From NCBI GenBank assembly GCA_002381805.1, contig DFXZ01000014.1, forward strand, positions 124,001-188,000: DNA of 64,000 nt. The letters are read 5' to 3'. Source of the DNA: Bdellovibrio sp. UBA4095 (GTDB lineage: Bacteria > Bdellovibrionota > Bdellovibrionia > Bdellovibrionales > Bdellovibrionaceae). Of this stretch, positions 1 through 9,128 are shown in pieces. The notes beneath the pieces were generated by a model. That model saw nothing but the letters and a program-made list of their open reading frames with translations. It was not told where the DNA came from and made no database searches. Made by a program: the position numbers and the translations under genes. The stretch's first letter is position 1. Each line of letters begins with the position of its first letter.

Positions 1-486
1 ATAAGCAATCACGAGCGGCTTGGCTTTATCGGCCTTCGCCAGTCCCAAATGAAGCTGTGTCTCCAGCACGCGGAAGGTGTGAAGAGCCTCTCGCTCGTCT
101 AGGGTTTCACCAATACAAAGCATTGGGATGAGCCCCAAGCTCTGAATGTGCGCAACCTTTTCAGCAATAGCACTGTCATCTTCAAGAAAGAGTTTCCTTC
201 GCTCACTGTGTCCCACCAAGATGTAGCTACCACCCAGTTCTTTAACGACTTGGGCGGAATTTTCCCCAGTAAAAGCACCTTGAGCTTGGAAATAGCAATT
301 CTGAGCACCGAACTTAATAGAAGTTCCCTTTACAGATTCACTGGCCGCTTCCAAAGAAATAGCAGGAGGGAAAAATACGATCTCTCCTGTTGCTTTCGTC
401 GCCACTTCTTTAAACCGTGAGAAAAACTCTCTGGTTTCAAGTGGAGATTTAAAAAGCTTCCAGTTAGCGGCAAAAATCTTTTTCAT
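1..486 (-). CDS. tpiA: Triosephosphate isomerase, partial (C-terminal part beyond the window)
   Basis: It interconverts dihydroxyacetone phosphate and glyceraldehyde 3-phosphate in cytoplasmic glycolysis. The 162 visible codons begin MKKIFAANWK, giving the substrate-binding Asn8 and Lys10, and include the catalytic His93 in VGHSERR and the LCIGE segment. The reading frame stays open to base 1 and stops at VIAY, one residue before the place where the family has its catalytic Glu (AYEPVW), so that residue is outside the window. The usual length is about 250 residues, so roughly a third is missing. The ATG lies 7 bases after the pgk stop, which makes it the last visible gene of gap-pgk-tpiA. Confidence 0.95.
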   Translation of the reverse strand, partial: MKKIFAANWKLFKSPLETREFFSRFKEVATKATGEIVFFPPAISLEAASESVKGTSIKFGAQNCYFQAQGAFTGENSAQVVKELGGSYILVGHSERRKLFLEDDSAIAEKVAHIQSLGLIPMLCIGETLDEREALHTFRVLETQLHLGLAKADKAKPLVIAY

Positions 487-493
487 CACATTC

Positions 494-1699
494 CTATCTT
501 TTAGATCTTAGAATTTCTAAACCAGGTAGTTTATCACCCTGCAAGTATTCTAGAGAGGCACCGCCTCCAGTTGAGATATGAGTCATCTTGTCTGCAAAAC
601 CCGAGGCTTCGGCCGCTGCAGCAGAGTCTCCACCACCGACGATTTTAGTGGCGTTGCTTTCTGCAATAACTTGCGCGACTCCGAAAGTGCCTTTAGCAAA
701 CACGGGATTCTCAAAAACTCCCATAGGTCCGTTCCAGAAAATTGTTCCAGCTTCTCGCAATGCCACCGAATAATTCTGAATAGTCTTGGGACCGATGTCT
801 ACTGCCAGCTCATCGTCGGGAATCGTCGCGTCTTTGGTGACATGTGCACTCTGCGTATCAGTGATACTCTTTGTAGCAAGGTGATCTACTGGCAACAGGA
901 TAGTCTTGTTACGAGCCTCAATACGCTCTATCATTTCTTTCGCGTATTTTAACTTATCATTTTCTACAAGAGACTTTCCAACAGCGTGCCCCTGAGCTTT
1001 CAGGAAGGTGTAGGCCATAGCTCCACCAATGATGAAGCCATCAACCACGTCCATCAGTCTTTCGATCACGGCAATTTTATCGGAAACTTTTGCTCCGCCC
1101 ATCACCGCGATATAAGGACGCTTAGGATTCAACAAAAGCGAATCCAACATCGCAATCTCTTTTTCGATTAAGAAGCCGATCCCTTTATCCTTCATCACTG
1201 ATGGCAATGCATGAATGGTCGCATGAGCGCGATGAGAAGCTCCGAAGGCATCGTTAATATAGATATCAGTATAGTTGGCAATCTTTTGGGCGAACTCGAC
1301 AGAATCCTTTGTTTCGCCTTCTTCAAAGCGCACATTTTCCAAAAGAATAATCTGATTTTTCTTCAGACTCTGCAAGAGAGCTTTCGGAGCGTCGGAGTCA
1401 GGCTCTTCGACCAAAATCACTTCAGCATGAAGAAGATCTTGCAATCGTTTCGCAACAGGCTCCAACGAATATTGACGATCTTCTTTAGTTTTTGGACGCC
1501 CCAAGTGCGAAGCCAAAACAAGCTTCGCACCTTGCTCCATACAATACTGAATTGTGGGTAAAGAGGCACGGATACGATTTTCATCCGAAATGTGACCATT
1601 CTCCATAGGAACATTAAGATCCAAGCGAAGAAAAACGACTTTACCCTCTAGGGCGAAATCCCGAACCGTTTTGATCCCTTTAAGTCCTACAGCTGCCAT
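494..1699 (-). CDS. pgk: Phosphoglycerate kinase
   Basis: It transfers the acyl phosphate of 1,3-bisphosphoglycerate to ADP in glycolysis. The protein has 401 residues, the usual length. The N-terminal substrate motif FLRLDLNVP, the ASHLGRP motif, the hinge-region MGGAKVSDK segment and the C-terminal nucleotide-site glycines (IVGGGDSAAA, STGGGASLEYL) are all present. The ATG is 3 bases after the gap stop and uses an AAGGG inside the end of gap as its ribosome site. It is in an operon with gap upstream and tpiA downstream. Nothing unusual was seen. Confidence 0.98.
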   Translation of the reverse strand: MAAVGLKGIKTVRDFALEGKVVFLRLDLNVPMENGHISDENRIRASLPTIQYCMEQGAKLVLASHLGRPKTKEDRQYSLEPVAKRLQDLLHAEVILVEEPDSDAPKALLQSLKKNQIILLENVRFEEGETKDSVEFAQKIANYTDIYINDAFGASHRAHATIHALPSVMKDKGIGFLIEKEIAMLDSLLLNPKRPYIAVMGGAKVSDKIAVIERLMDVVDGFIIGGAMAYTFLKAQGHAVGKSLVENDKLKYAKEMIERIEARNKTILLPVDHLATKSITDTQSAHVTKDATIPDDELAVDIGPKTIQNYSVALREAGTIFWNGPMGVFENPVFAKGTFGVAQVIAESNATKIVGGGDSAAAAEASGFADKMTHISTGGGASLEYLQGDKLPGLEILRSKR

Positions 1700-1702
1700 T
1701 TT

Positions 1703-2710
1703 TTATAAACCCTTCTTAGCCATATGAAGTGCTACATCGACCATGCGATTAGAGAATCCAGTCTCGTTGTCATACCAAGAAAGAACTTTCACCATGCGCT
1801 TACCGATCACCATCGTTGAAGCTAAATCCACAATTGAGGAAAACTTGTTGCCATTAAAATCAACACTGACCAATTCGTTTTTCTCGACTGCCAAGACGCC
1901 CTTAAGCGAACCTTCGGAAGCCTTAATCAAAGCGCTATTGACCTCTTCGATAGTCACATCTTTTTTCGCAGTGAAGGTGAAATCCACCAAACTGACGTTA
2001 GGCGTAGGAACGCGCACAGAAATACCGTCAATTTTGCCTTGAAGCTCTGGAAGAACCAAGCCCACATTTTTTGCAGCACCTGTCGTCGTTGGAATCATGC
2101 TAACGGCAGCAGCGCGCGCGCGGCGAATGTCTTTATGAGCGGCATCCAAGATCTTTTGGTCATTTGTATAAGAGTGAATCGTCATCATTGTGCCATGCTC
2201 AACTCCGAATGTATCGTTCAGAACTTTTGCCAATGGAGCCAAGCAGTTTGTCGTACAAGAAGCATTGGAAATAACATGGTGCTTTGCTGGGTCATACGAT
2301 TCATGGTTAATTCCGTAAACCATCGTGATATCGGCACCCTTTTCCGCAGGACCAGAAACTAGGACTCTTTTTGCGCCGGCTTCGATGTGTCCCATGAAAT
2401 CTTCTTTATTCTTGAATGCACCTGTACACTCAAGGACAATATCCACTCCCCAATCTTTCCAAGGGATGTCTTTTGGATTGCGAGTTTTAGACATGTGAAT
2501 GCCTTTGCCGTTCACAACCAACTGATTATCTTTTACGGCTACATCGCCTTCAAAAATACCATGTGCAGAATCGTACTTTAAAAGATGAGCATCACCTTCT
2601 ACGCTATCCAATGAATTGATCGCAACGATGTCGAGCTTTTCAAAACCCGCACGAAAAAGAACACGACCGATACGGCCAAAACCATTAATACCAACACGCA
2701 ATTTAGACAT
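1703..2710 (-). CDS. gap: Glyceraldehyde-3-phosphate dehydrogenase, type I
   Basis: It oxidises glyceraldehyde 3-phosphate to 1,3-bisphosphoglycerate in glycolysis. The 335-residue protein has the N-terminal Rossmann motif INGFGRIGR, the catalytic Cys152 in SNASCTTNCLAP, the phosphate-site HSYTNDQ segment and the WYDNE motif near the C terminus. The ATG follows AAGGAGCTC at a good distance. It is the first gene of gap-pgk-tpiA. One oddity: after the second beta strand the sequence reads AINSLDS, so the Asp that normally follows Asn and selects NAD is a Ser here (residue 33). NADP use or dual use is therefore possible. Confidence 0.98.
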   Translation of the reverse strand: MSKLRVGINGFGRIGRVLFRAGFEKLDIVAINSLDSVEGDAHLLKYDSAHGIFEGDVAVKDNQLVVNGKGIHMSKTRNPKDIPWKDWGVDIVLECTGAFKNKEDFMGHIEAGAKRVLVSGPAEKGADITMVYGINHESYDPAKHHVISNASCTTNCLAPLAKVLNDTFGVEHGTMMTIHSYTNDQKILDAAHKDIRRARAAAVSMIPTTTGAAKNVGLVLPELQGKIDGISVRVPTPNVSLVDFTFTAKKDVTIEEVNSALIKASEGSLKGVLAVEKNELVSVDFNGNKFSSIVDLASTMVIGKRMVKVLSWYDNETGFSNRMVDVALHMAKKGL

Positions 2711-2757
2711 AAGTGAGCTCCTTTTTTAAACCCACCCAATATCGGCCTTAGAATGTG

Positions 2758-2799
2758 AAAAAGCCAGCCTAGACACTATTAGTCATTGGCTGGCTTTTT
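2758..2799 (-). terminator. Rho-independent terminator, near-bidirectional
   Basis: A perfect 12-base inverted repeat, AAAAAGCCAGCC at 2758-2769 and GGCTGGCTTTTT at 2788-2799, is separated by an 18-base loop. A run of A on one side and of T on the other makes it usable on both strands. It sits just past the stop of the minus-strand glycine-zipper gene and upstream of gap, so it should separate those two units. Confidence 0.85.
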
Positions 2800-2825
2800 A
2801 ACATCATTAGCTTTCCGACAACCTT

Positions 2826-3794
2826 TTAGAATCGAGTCACCGAGAGTGAGGGCTGACTTTCGTTGGACAAGACATTGACCAAAATGTCCGCTACCCCGCC
2901 CATAGATTCTACTCGAACGTCGATGACCTGAACCGTCCTTAGATGGCTAAGGTCCTCAGAGATGGCCGAGCCGCCCGCGTAAAGCCTCTGAGCCCCCGAT
3001 AGACCATGCACCTGCTGGCGTTGGCCATTTGCCAAGTAAACCCAAGTTTCGTGGATACTGAGACCCGCATGGTGGGTGACCATCTGAATTTGACTCAGCG
3101 AGAGAGGTCTGTAGAGGCTGATTCGGAACCACTCTCCCCCTGTACGCCGGGTGACCTGACTGAGCTGGGCAGTCGACTGAAAACGACTGTGACCATAGGA
3201 TGGCGGTGGAGGCGGTGTCGGCTGAGGTGGTTGGTATCGCGGCGGCGCATTTCTTGGCGGTGGATTGTTATGTCGGCCGCCCCGATCGTTGTCAAAACGA
3301 ACTTCAGAAGTACGGGTTTCATACCAAGAGCCATCACGACGGGAACACGCTACGCCGCGAGTTTCTTCCGTGCTATGTCGAAGTCGGATAACACTATGGT
3401 ATTCCCGGCAGTATTCTCCAGTACGATTGTTATATCCTTCACGAATAGTGGTAAAGCTTCCCGAGGCGCCCGAGCGAGAACCGTAGTCTCGACCACGCCA
3501 GTCTTCGCGCTGGCCGACTCTTCCACGTAACGCCCGTCGTTGAGCTTCATCAAAGGCGCGACGATCCGCTTCATCCATATCTCTGCCGACTTTTCCACCG
3601 ATCATTGTTCCAGCAATTGCGCCAATAACAATGGCGGCCTTATTTCCGCTACCACCACCTATTTGGCTGCCGATAGCACCTCCAATGATACCACCAATGA
3701 TATTGCCGATAGCCTGCTTGTCTGCTCGAGCCACGCTTGTACTTTGTACAATTGTCGCCGCAACAATCGTTCCGAGGATAAGCTTTTTATTCAT
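2826..3794 (-). CDS. Secreted glycine-zipper envelope protein with Pro-rich linker
   Basis: This is a 322-residue exported protein of unknown exact role. The start ATG at 3794 was chosen because AAAGGAG precedes it and a signal peptide follows directly (MNKKLILGTIVAATIV, with Ala at the cleavage site). Residues about 30-70 form a glycine zipper (IGNIIGGIIGGAIGSQIGG, then IGAIAGTMIGG), typical of outer-membrane-associated 17-kDa-antigen-like proteins. An Arg/Gly-rich middle is followed by a Pro-rich stretch near residue 200 and a C-terminal domain of about 110 residues that I do not recognise. It is divergent from the protease gene. An open frame continues upstream of the chosen start but lacks coding features. 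Confidence 0.8.
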   Translation of the reverse strand: MNKKLILGTIVAATIVQSTSVARADKQAIGNIIGGIIGGAIGSQIGGGSGNKAAIVIGAIAGTMIGGKVGRDMDEADRRAFDEAQRRALRGRVGQREDWRGRDYGSRSGASGSFTTIREGYNNRTGEYCREYHSVIRLRHSTEETRGVACSRRDGSWYETRTSEVRFDNDRGGRHNNPPPRNAPPRYQPPQPTPPPPPSYGHSRFQSTAQLSQVTRRTGGEWFRISLYRPLSLSQIQMVTHHAGLSIHETWVYLANGQRQQVHGLSGAQRLYAGGSAISEDLSHLRTVQVIDVRVESMGGVADILVNVLSNESQPSLSVTRF

Positions 3795-3959
3795 GGATTC
3801 TCCTTTGATAGGGTCAAAACTTCCGTCGATCGGCTTATTTCCAAGATTCGTGCCGCCTCTGCCGGTGTCAAAAGAGCACTGATGACTGACACATTCCCAA
3901 AACTTAACTTTTAATTGTTTAGACTTCGCCTTAACACAGGGACTTTTAAGGAGTCCTCT

Positions 3960-4838
3960 ATGAAAAAAATTATCATTGCTACCCTTTTTGCAAGTTTGGC
4001 CGTTGCCTGCGCACCACAACTCCCCGCCGAGCACGAGAGTTTTTCTGCTGACACATCCATAATCAACGGCACTCCAGTAAAGGAACGCAAAACCCGTGCA
4101 GCCCAATCCGTCGTGCTGATCGAAGCTCTCGATAGCCGCAATCGAATTATCGGTCTTTGTTCGGGAACTTTGATAAGCACTCATGCACTACTGACTGCGG
4201 CACATTGTCTTGATCGCGGCTTGATGCCATCTTTAAGGACTTTCAATTTGGTTTTCACAGAAGAGTACTCGCCAGGAAAAGCCTTGGTTCGTCGCGCGGG
4301 AACTCGATTTTTTCTGCACCCACGTTACAATTCGACCGGAACCCATGACCACGACATTGCGGTGGGGTTCTTTGCTGGAGAAATTCCTTCCAGATACTAT
4401 TGGGTTCGCTTTGACTCGGATCAGCGGGCTGATTATTCCGGCAAAACTGTTTATGTTTATGGCTATGGTCGCACTCAGGACTGGAGAGAGAACGAACCTC
4501 CTTCTCTGGCCATTGGCCGTCTTCATCGCGGGGTGATGAAAATTGACAATAACTATTCACGCCAGGCAGACCGTTATCGCACAAGTTCAGAGTCGCGAAG
4601 CTATATTTGCAGTGGTGATTCTGGAGGTCCACAGTTCCATCACGAGCAAGGGGTATTAAAGATCATAGGGATTAACTCTGCGACCATAGTCACGCGAAAA
4701 GGCTCGAAGACATGCATCGGTCTTGCTCAAGCTACGAAAGTGGCTAATGCATCCGAATGGATCAAGAAAATTTTAAAGACCTACAGTCCCGCGATCACCA
4801 GATCCGCCACACAACAACCGGAGCGCTCGATTTGGTAA
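3960..4838 (+). CDS. Trypsin-fold serine protease (S1), probable lipoprotein
   Basis: A 292-residue serine protease of the chymotrypsin fold. AAGGAG lies 6 bases before the ATG at 3960. The signal peptide ends in LAVAC, a loose lipobox with Cys17 as the likely lipidated residue. The zymogen-like cut site IINGTPV is at 34-40, His82 in TAAHC, Asp132 in DHDIAV and Ser221 in CSGDSGGP, so the triad is complete. The position that sets P1 choice in trypsin (two before the active-site Cys) is Tyr rather than Asp, so classic trypsin specificity is not expected. It is convergent with tatD and divergent from the glycine-zipper gene. An exported digestive or processing role is inferred. Confidence 0.9.
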   Translation: MKKIIIATLFASLAVACAPQLPAEHESFSADTSIINGTPVKERKTRAAQSVVLIEALDSRNRIIGLCSGTLISTHALLTAAHCLDRGLMPSLRTFNLVFTEEYSPGKALVRRAGTRFFLHPRYNSTGTHDHDIAVGFFAGEIPSRYYWVRFDSDQRADYSGKTVYVYGYGRTQDWRENEPPSLAIGRLHRGVMKIDNNYSRQADRYRTSSESRSYICSGDSGGPQFHHEQGVLKIIGINSATIVTRKGSKTCIGLAQATKVANASEWIKKILKTYSPAITRSATQQPERSIW

Positions 4839-4863
4839 CAAAAAAAGGGGCAGATCGTTAAGT

Positions 4864-5646
4864 CTACCACTGAATTTTCGGAAACATCTTAAGTGCATTT
4901 TGCCGAGTTTGCAGAGCCAGATCTTCTTCGCTGACACCCTTCAGGTCAGCGACAAGCTTTGCAGTATGCACAACATAAGCAGGAGTGTTCTTCTTTCCAC
5001 GCATGGGAATGGGAGCTAAGAAAGGGGCGTCAGTTTCTACGTGCATACGATCCAGTGGGACCATCTTTACAACCTGGCGAAGACTGTCGGCATTTTTGAA
5101 GGTCACGACCCCACTAAAAGAAATATTGAATCCTAAATCAAGTGCTTCTTTAGCCAGCCATTCGGTGCCAGTAAAACAGTGGATCAAACCGGTTACTTGA
5201 CCTTTAAATTCTTTCAGAATGTCTACGGTGTCGGCCTCGGCATCACGGGTGTGAATTTCAACCGGAAGACCAGTCCGCTGGGCAATTGCAAGCTGCTTTC
5301 GAAAAGCTTCTTGTTGCTCCTGCCGAGGAGACTGATCGTAATAATAGTCCAGACCAATTTCCCCGACCGCCACAACCACCGGATCTTGAGCATGTTCTTC
5401 AATAAATTTTCCCGCTTCGTCAGTATAGCTCTTACCGTCGTGAGGATGGACTCCCAGAGTGCAGTAAACATCAGGATAGTATTTTCGTGCGATATCGAGA
5501 ACAATCGGATGATCTTCGGGCTCGGTCCCGATGGTGACTATTTTTCGGACGCCGGCTGCCTTTGCCTGAGCAATGGCGGTTTCGACCCCTTCTTCAAGCA
5601 TATTTAAATGAGCGTGAACATCTATCCATTCCATAGACAACATCAT
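4864..5646 (-). CDS. tatD: TatD-family metal-dependent deoxyribonuclease
   Basis: A 260-residue TIM-barrel hydrolase of the TatD family (3'-5' exonuclease activity on DNA/RNA is known for the family). The metal ligands are visible: HAHLN near the start, GEIGLDYYY, IHTRDAEAD, IHCFTG and ETDAPFLAP. Two ATG codons at 5646 and 5643 and a third at 5634 are possible; none has a strong ribosome site, and the first is reported. It follows holB and tmk on the same strand, an order seen in many bacteria. Confidence 0.93.
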   Translation of the reverse strand: MMLSMEWIDVHAHLNMLEEGVETAIAQAKAAGVRKIVTIGTEPEDHPIVLDIARKYYPDVYCTLGVHPHDGKSYTDEAGKFIEEHAQDPVVVAVGEIGLDYYYDQSPRQEQQEAFRKQLAIAQRTGLPVEIHTRDAEADTVDILKEFKGQVTGLIHCFTGTEWLAKEALDLGFNISFSGVVTFKNADSLRQVVKMVPLDRMHVETDAPFLAPIPMRGKKNTPAYVVHTAKLVADLKGVSEEDLALQTRQNALKMFPKIQW

Positions 5647-5678
5647 AGCTCATTTATTCATTGAAAACCAGTTTCGTC

Positions 5679-6626
5679 TTATTGTTCTTTCAAGCTTAAA
5701 TGAAACTCTTCCATAACCAACTGAGAGTCGCGATTGGAAGCAAAAGCCCTCTCGACTTGCAGAGCCTTCTGGGTCATCGTCAACAGGAAATCTCGACTGT
5801 TTTCCGCCAAGACTTTCAACAATGTCCCTTGATCCATATTTACAATCTGATCCTTGCAGCCTTCTTGAAAATAGACAGCATCCCTTAAGAAGCTTATCCA
5901 ATAAGCCATCAATCTTTGGGCTTGAGATCGATCCTTAAACTCTGACCGCCAATTTTCATTTAAAACGAAATCTTGATCCTGCAAAAACAGACTCAATATT
6001 TCGACGGCCTTCTGGCGAATCTCCTGCTCGGGTCCTTCTTGCAACTGAGCTAGTTTGGAAAAACTACCGCCAGCAGACTTCAAAGCCCAAGCTGGTGCCT
6101 TGACTTTCTTAGCTAGGTCCTCGGCCTTTAAAGGCTTAAACTGAACAATGCGTGACCGCGAGCGGATAGTCGGCAAAAGTGCCGATGCACTCGGAGCCGT
6201 TAAAAAGAAAAATGTTCCTTCGGGCGGTTCTTCCAGTGTTTTTAAAAGCGCATTGGCCGCTTGAGGATTTAAGTTCTGTGCCTGATCAATAATAATGACT
6301 CGATGGGTGGTCAGACTCTTCAGACTAAGGAACTCGATGATCTCTCTGGCATGTTCAATTTTGATAGGTGCACCTTCGAGATCCACGACCTTAAGCCCTT
6401 CGTGCACTCTTTGCATCATTCGTAAACACGAGGAACACTGACCACAACCTTTTGTTGTCCGAGGGCATAACAGTGCTTGCGCAAATCCTAGTGCCGTCTG
6501 CTTTTTGCCGATTCCGTTTGGTCCGACAAAAAGAAAGGTCTGTCCGGGTTTTCCAGAATCAAAGGAATCTACAATCTTTTGAATGATTTCTTGGTGACCT
6601 AAAATGAAGTCAAGCAATCGCGCCAC
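5679..6626 (-). CDS. holB: DNA polymerase III delta' subunit
   Basis: A clamp-loader AAA+ protein of 315 residues. The P-loop GPNGIGKKQT is at 35-44, the four zinc Cys (54, 61, 64, 67) follow, and RVIIIDQAQNLNPQAANALLKTLEEPP carries the Walker B and sensor region, which lets the reader place the AAA+ core at residues 1-200. The TIRSRSRIVQF segment matches the SRC-type arginine finger region. The start is GTG, preceded by AGGTG at 5 bases and lying 13 bases after tmk. The P-loop reads GKKQT rather than GKS/T, a small departure that is also seen in delta' subunits, which often do not hydrolyse ATP. Confidence 0.9.
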   Translation of the reverse strand: MARLLDFILGHQEIIQKIVDSFDSGKPGQTFLFVGPNGIGKKQTALGFAQALLCPRTTKGCGQCSSCLRMMQRVHEGLKVVDLEGAPIKIEHAREIIEFLSLKSLTTHRVIIIDQAQNLNPQAANALLKTLEEPPEGTFFFLTAPSASALLPTIRSRSRIVQFKPLKAEDLAKKVKAPAWALKSAGGSFSKLAQLQEGPEQEIRQKAVEILSLFLQDQDFVLNENWRSEFKDRSQAQRLMAYWISFLRDAVYFQEGCKDQIVNMDQGTLLKVLAENSRDFLLTMTQKALQVERAFASNRDSQLVMEEFHLSLKEQ

Positions 6627-6639
6627 AATTCACCTATCT

Positions 6640-7272
6640 TTACAAAATTCCTTTTTCAACCAAAGCTTTCATCAGTTGAGTGAAAAGGACCTCGGGAGTT
6701 TCTCGGGCATCCAACACCAACCACCCCTGGGGAGCCTGCTGCGCCTGACGCAGAAAAGATTGCCGGACTTTTTCATGGAACGTGTCCGCTTCAGATTCAA
6801 TTCGATCTTCGCTTTCTCCTGTTTTGGCTCCGCGCCCTTGACGTCGCTTTCGTGACTCCTCAACTGAGAGATCCAAAAGAACCGTCAAGTCCGGCTTCAA
6901 ACCGCCAGTGGCAAAGTCATTTAAACTGATGACATCTTTTTCTGAAATCTCGCGTCCTCCGCCTTGGAAGGCTACGGAGCTTGCAGTAAATCGGTCACAC
7001 AGGACCCAATGTCCTTGACCAAGCTGTGGTTTGATCACTTCTTCGACATGCTGAGCACGGCTTGCTTCATATAGCAAAAGCTCGGTGCGACCAAGCGGAG
7101 CTGGGCCGTCTTTTCTAAGAATCATATTGCGAATTTCATCACCGAGGGGAGTGCCACCGGGCTCGCGAGTTCGGCAACAGGATATTTGACGCCGTTGAAG
7201 CTCTTGTTCGAGTGCGGCCATCAATGAGCTTTTACCCGAACCATCAAGGCCTTCAAAAACTAAAAAACGCAT
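6640..7272 (-). CDS. tmk: Thymidylate kinase
   Basis: It phosphorylates dTMP to dTDP. The 210-residue protein has the P-loop FEGLDGSGKSS at 7-17, the REPGGTPLG substrate loop, the DRFTASSVAFQGGGR motif, and the LID region with RRQGRGAKTGESEDRIE. A GGGGAGG box lies upstream of the ATG. It is the first gene of tmk-holB-tatD. Confidence 0.96.
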   Translation of the reverse strand: MRFLVFEGLDGSGKSSLMAALEQELQRRQISCCRTREPGGTPLGDEIRNMILRKDGPAPLGRTELLLYEASRAQHVEEVIKPQLGQGHWVLCDRFTASSVAFQGGGREISEKDVISLNDFATGGLKPDLTVLLDLSVEESRKRRQGRGAKTGESEDRIESEADTFHEKVRQSFLRQAQQAPQGWLVLDARETPEVLFTQLMKALVEKGIL

Positions 7273-7363
7273 GCCTTGCCTCCCCTTCCTTACGGAACTT
7301 TGTCAGACATAGAAGGGGCTAGGTCAACAAATCGCGCCCGCGATAAGGTGCGTTAAGGACGTA

Positions 7364-8545
7364 TCAATTCAAAAACACCTGCTTACATGACTTGCCTCGT
7401 AATTGAGCAAATCCATGAGTCAACACAACCATTCGATCTTTGAGCGACTCAAAAACAGGTTTGAACAGAGTCTTGTATTCGCCAGTTTTAATTCTTATAA
7501 AACCCTTGATAGCTTTAGAAATCTCCACTCTAAAAGTGACAGTTTCTCTGTGCGAATTTGAGAACGTAAGTAGGTCCGCCATTGGAGGCGGAGGAAAGCC
7601 CAAACCGGAACTAAACCCAAAAGTAAACTGCTTGGCTCCATTCGTCGCAAATGCAGGAATAATGGGTGGATAGAAGCTCTGACCAAAACGATTGACGGCC
7701 TCTAGGCCACGCTCTCGGTTGGCCATGAAGATACCCGCCTTACCATTGATTCCGACCACAGCAACTGCAGCCAATGAGCTGACAAATCGTTCGGGAGCCA
7801 CGAAGTTCTCTATGACGAAGGTTTTACTTTCTTTGTTGTAGGCGAAAATTAACCCCATCTCGAGCAATCCACCGCCACCGTTGTCACGAATTCCATGAAG
7901 CTTAATGATTCCGGCACTCACCACAAAGCCAAGCTCATTGGCACTTAAAACCAGAGGTGCTTGTGAGTGCAATCTGTAGTCAAGACTATTAAGAATGTTT
8001 TGAATAATCCCCCGTCGTCGCTCTTTGCTGCGATCAAAATGAAAGGCTTGTCCCTTCAAAACTGCTTTCATAAAGCGGAAGCTATCTCCTATAAGAAGTC
8101 CCGTTCCTATGGCCAACTGCGAGGCATGCAGAGCTTTGGCGGCTGCTTTTAAGAGATGCAGTCGCTTATTCTGAAACTGAATTTTTTCGTCCAAATTAAG
8201 GTCGTTGTATTCTTTCAAAGGATCGATGATTTCTACAGGTTCCACCTCGATACCCATTTTACGCAGCTCCACCCGTTCTTTTTCGGTAGCGAACGTAGAT
8301 AAATCGTCATTGTTCTGCAGACCCAAGACCTGTCTCATCTGAGCAGCATCAGGCTTAAGAGGAATTCGATACACTGAGCCTTTGCCGAGCTTAATAATGT
8401 GATACTGATCTTTGCTTTGCTGAGACTCTGCAGTAACGACTTTTTCTTCAAACTCAAAGTCGACGCCGGCCATATACTCGGCTGCCGATGCCGTATTTGC
8501 AAAGATAACTAAAGCGGGTAAAACGATCCATTGAGCGAATTTCAT
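7364..8545 (-). CDS. Secreted protein of unknown function, 393 residues
   Basis: I do not recognise this family. A signal peptide is clear (MKFAQWIVLPALVIFANTASAA, cleavage near residue 22). The body is mixed in character, with a charged first third (residues 25-130), a helical KAAAKALHAS stretch, and a Gly/Ala-rich segment with FGFSSGLGFPPPP late in the chain. Only one Cys occurs, close to the C terminus, so no disulfide network is expected. It is monocistronic, 91 bases before tmk on the same strand, with a TGAGGT weak ribosome site. A periplasmic or surface location is inferred from the signal alone. Confidence 0.7.
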   Translation of the reverse strand: MKFAQWIVLPALVIFANTASAAEYMAGVDFEFEEKVVTAESQQSKDQYHIIKLGKGSVYRIPLKPDAAQMRQVLGLQNNDDLSTFATEKERVELRKMGIEVEPVEIIDPLKEYNDLNLDEKIQFQNKRLHLLKAAAKALHASQLAIGTGLLIGDSFRFMKAVLKGQAFHFDRSKERRRGIIQNILNSLDYRLHSQAPLVLSANELGFVVSAGIIKLHGIRDNGGGGLLEMGLIFAYNKESKTFVIENFVAPERFVSSLAAVAVVGINGKAGIFMANRERGLEAVNRFGQSFYPPIIPAFATNGAKQFTFGFSSGLGFPPPPMADLLTFSNSHRETVTFRVEISKAIKGFIRIKTGEYKTLFKPVFESLKDRMVVLTHGFAQLRGKSCKQVFLN

Positions 8546-8666
8546 GGTTCACAACCTCAGGTAAAAACCTTGAGCTGTTCTCTGCAACTTCAAATCCAGG
8601 CTTATAGCTATTTTAAGTATTCCTCACCTGTCTAGGGTTTCGACAGTGCTACTTTTTGCCAGTCGC

Positions 8667-9128
8667 TTATTGCCCTTGAACTGTCCAAGTCGTTCCAGAC
8701 TTCTGAAACTTGTAAGTTTTAAGAGGCTGTTTTTCGACCTCGCCTTTTTGACCGGTCTGCTGAGCGATCAAGCTGATGGCTTCGCTAAAGTTGAACCGCC
8801 GGGTCTTTGCTGGGTCCACCTTGCCAGCGATGCTAAGCAAAGTGCGGCGCAATGGCAGCGAATAGGTTTCGACCACTACCACGGCAGTAGCCCTTGACTC
8901 GCCTTGAAGAGCCACCTCGGCCACCTCTACCGTTGATCGATCTTTGATAAATTCCTCGTACGAATCCCTTAGCCAATCCGACTGGGGCAGACCACTCTGC
9001 GCCTCTTCGCGGATTAATTCCTGAAAATGGTGTTCGCCCAATTGATGAGCTTGTTTCTTAATAGCCCCCTCCTGAGAGGTGCACGAAGCTAGGGCAAAGC
9101 ATAAAGCAAGGCAGAGGATTTTTCTCAT
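8667..9128 (-). CDS. Small lipoprotein of unknown function
   Basis: A 153-residue protein whose N terminus, MRKILCLALCFALASC, is a type II signal peptide with lipobox LASC (Cys16). The mature part is charged and probably helical at first, then has alternating hydrophobic residues (VEVAEVALQG, TAVVVVETYSLP) suggesting a small alpha/beta domain. AAGGA sits directly before the ATG. It is divergent from secG. No function is assigned. Confidence 0.75.
   Translation of the reverse strand: MRKILCLALCFALASCTSQEGAIKKQAHQLGEHHFQELIREEAQSGLPQSDWLRDSYEEFIKDRSTVEVAEVALQGESRATAVVVVETYSLPLRRTLLSIAGKVDPAKTRRFNFSEAISLIAQQTGQKGEVEKQPLKTYKFQKSGTTWTVQGQ

Noticed and set aside
3795..4184. Upstream extension of the glycine-zipper frame
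   Set aside because: It runs through the protease start region, has no signal or ribosome site, and the ATG at 3794 has AAAGGAG and a signal peptide.
7331..7344. Short palindrome ATCGCG...CGCGAT upstream of the secreted-protein gene end
   Set aside because: The 2-base loop cannot form a stable hairpin and nothing near it suggests a regulator site.
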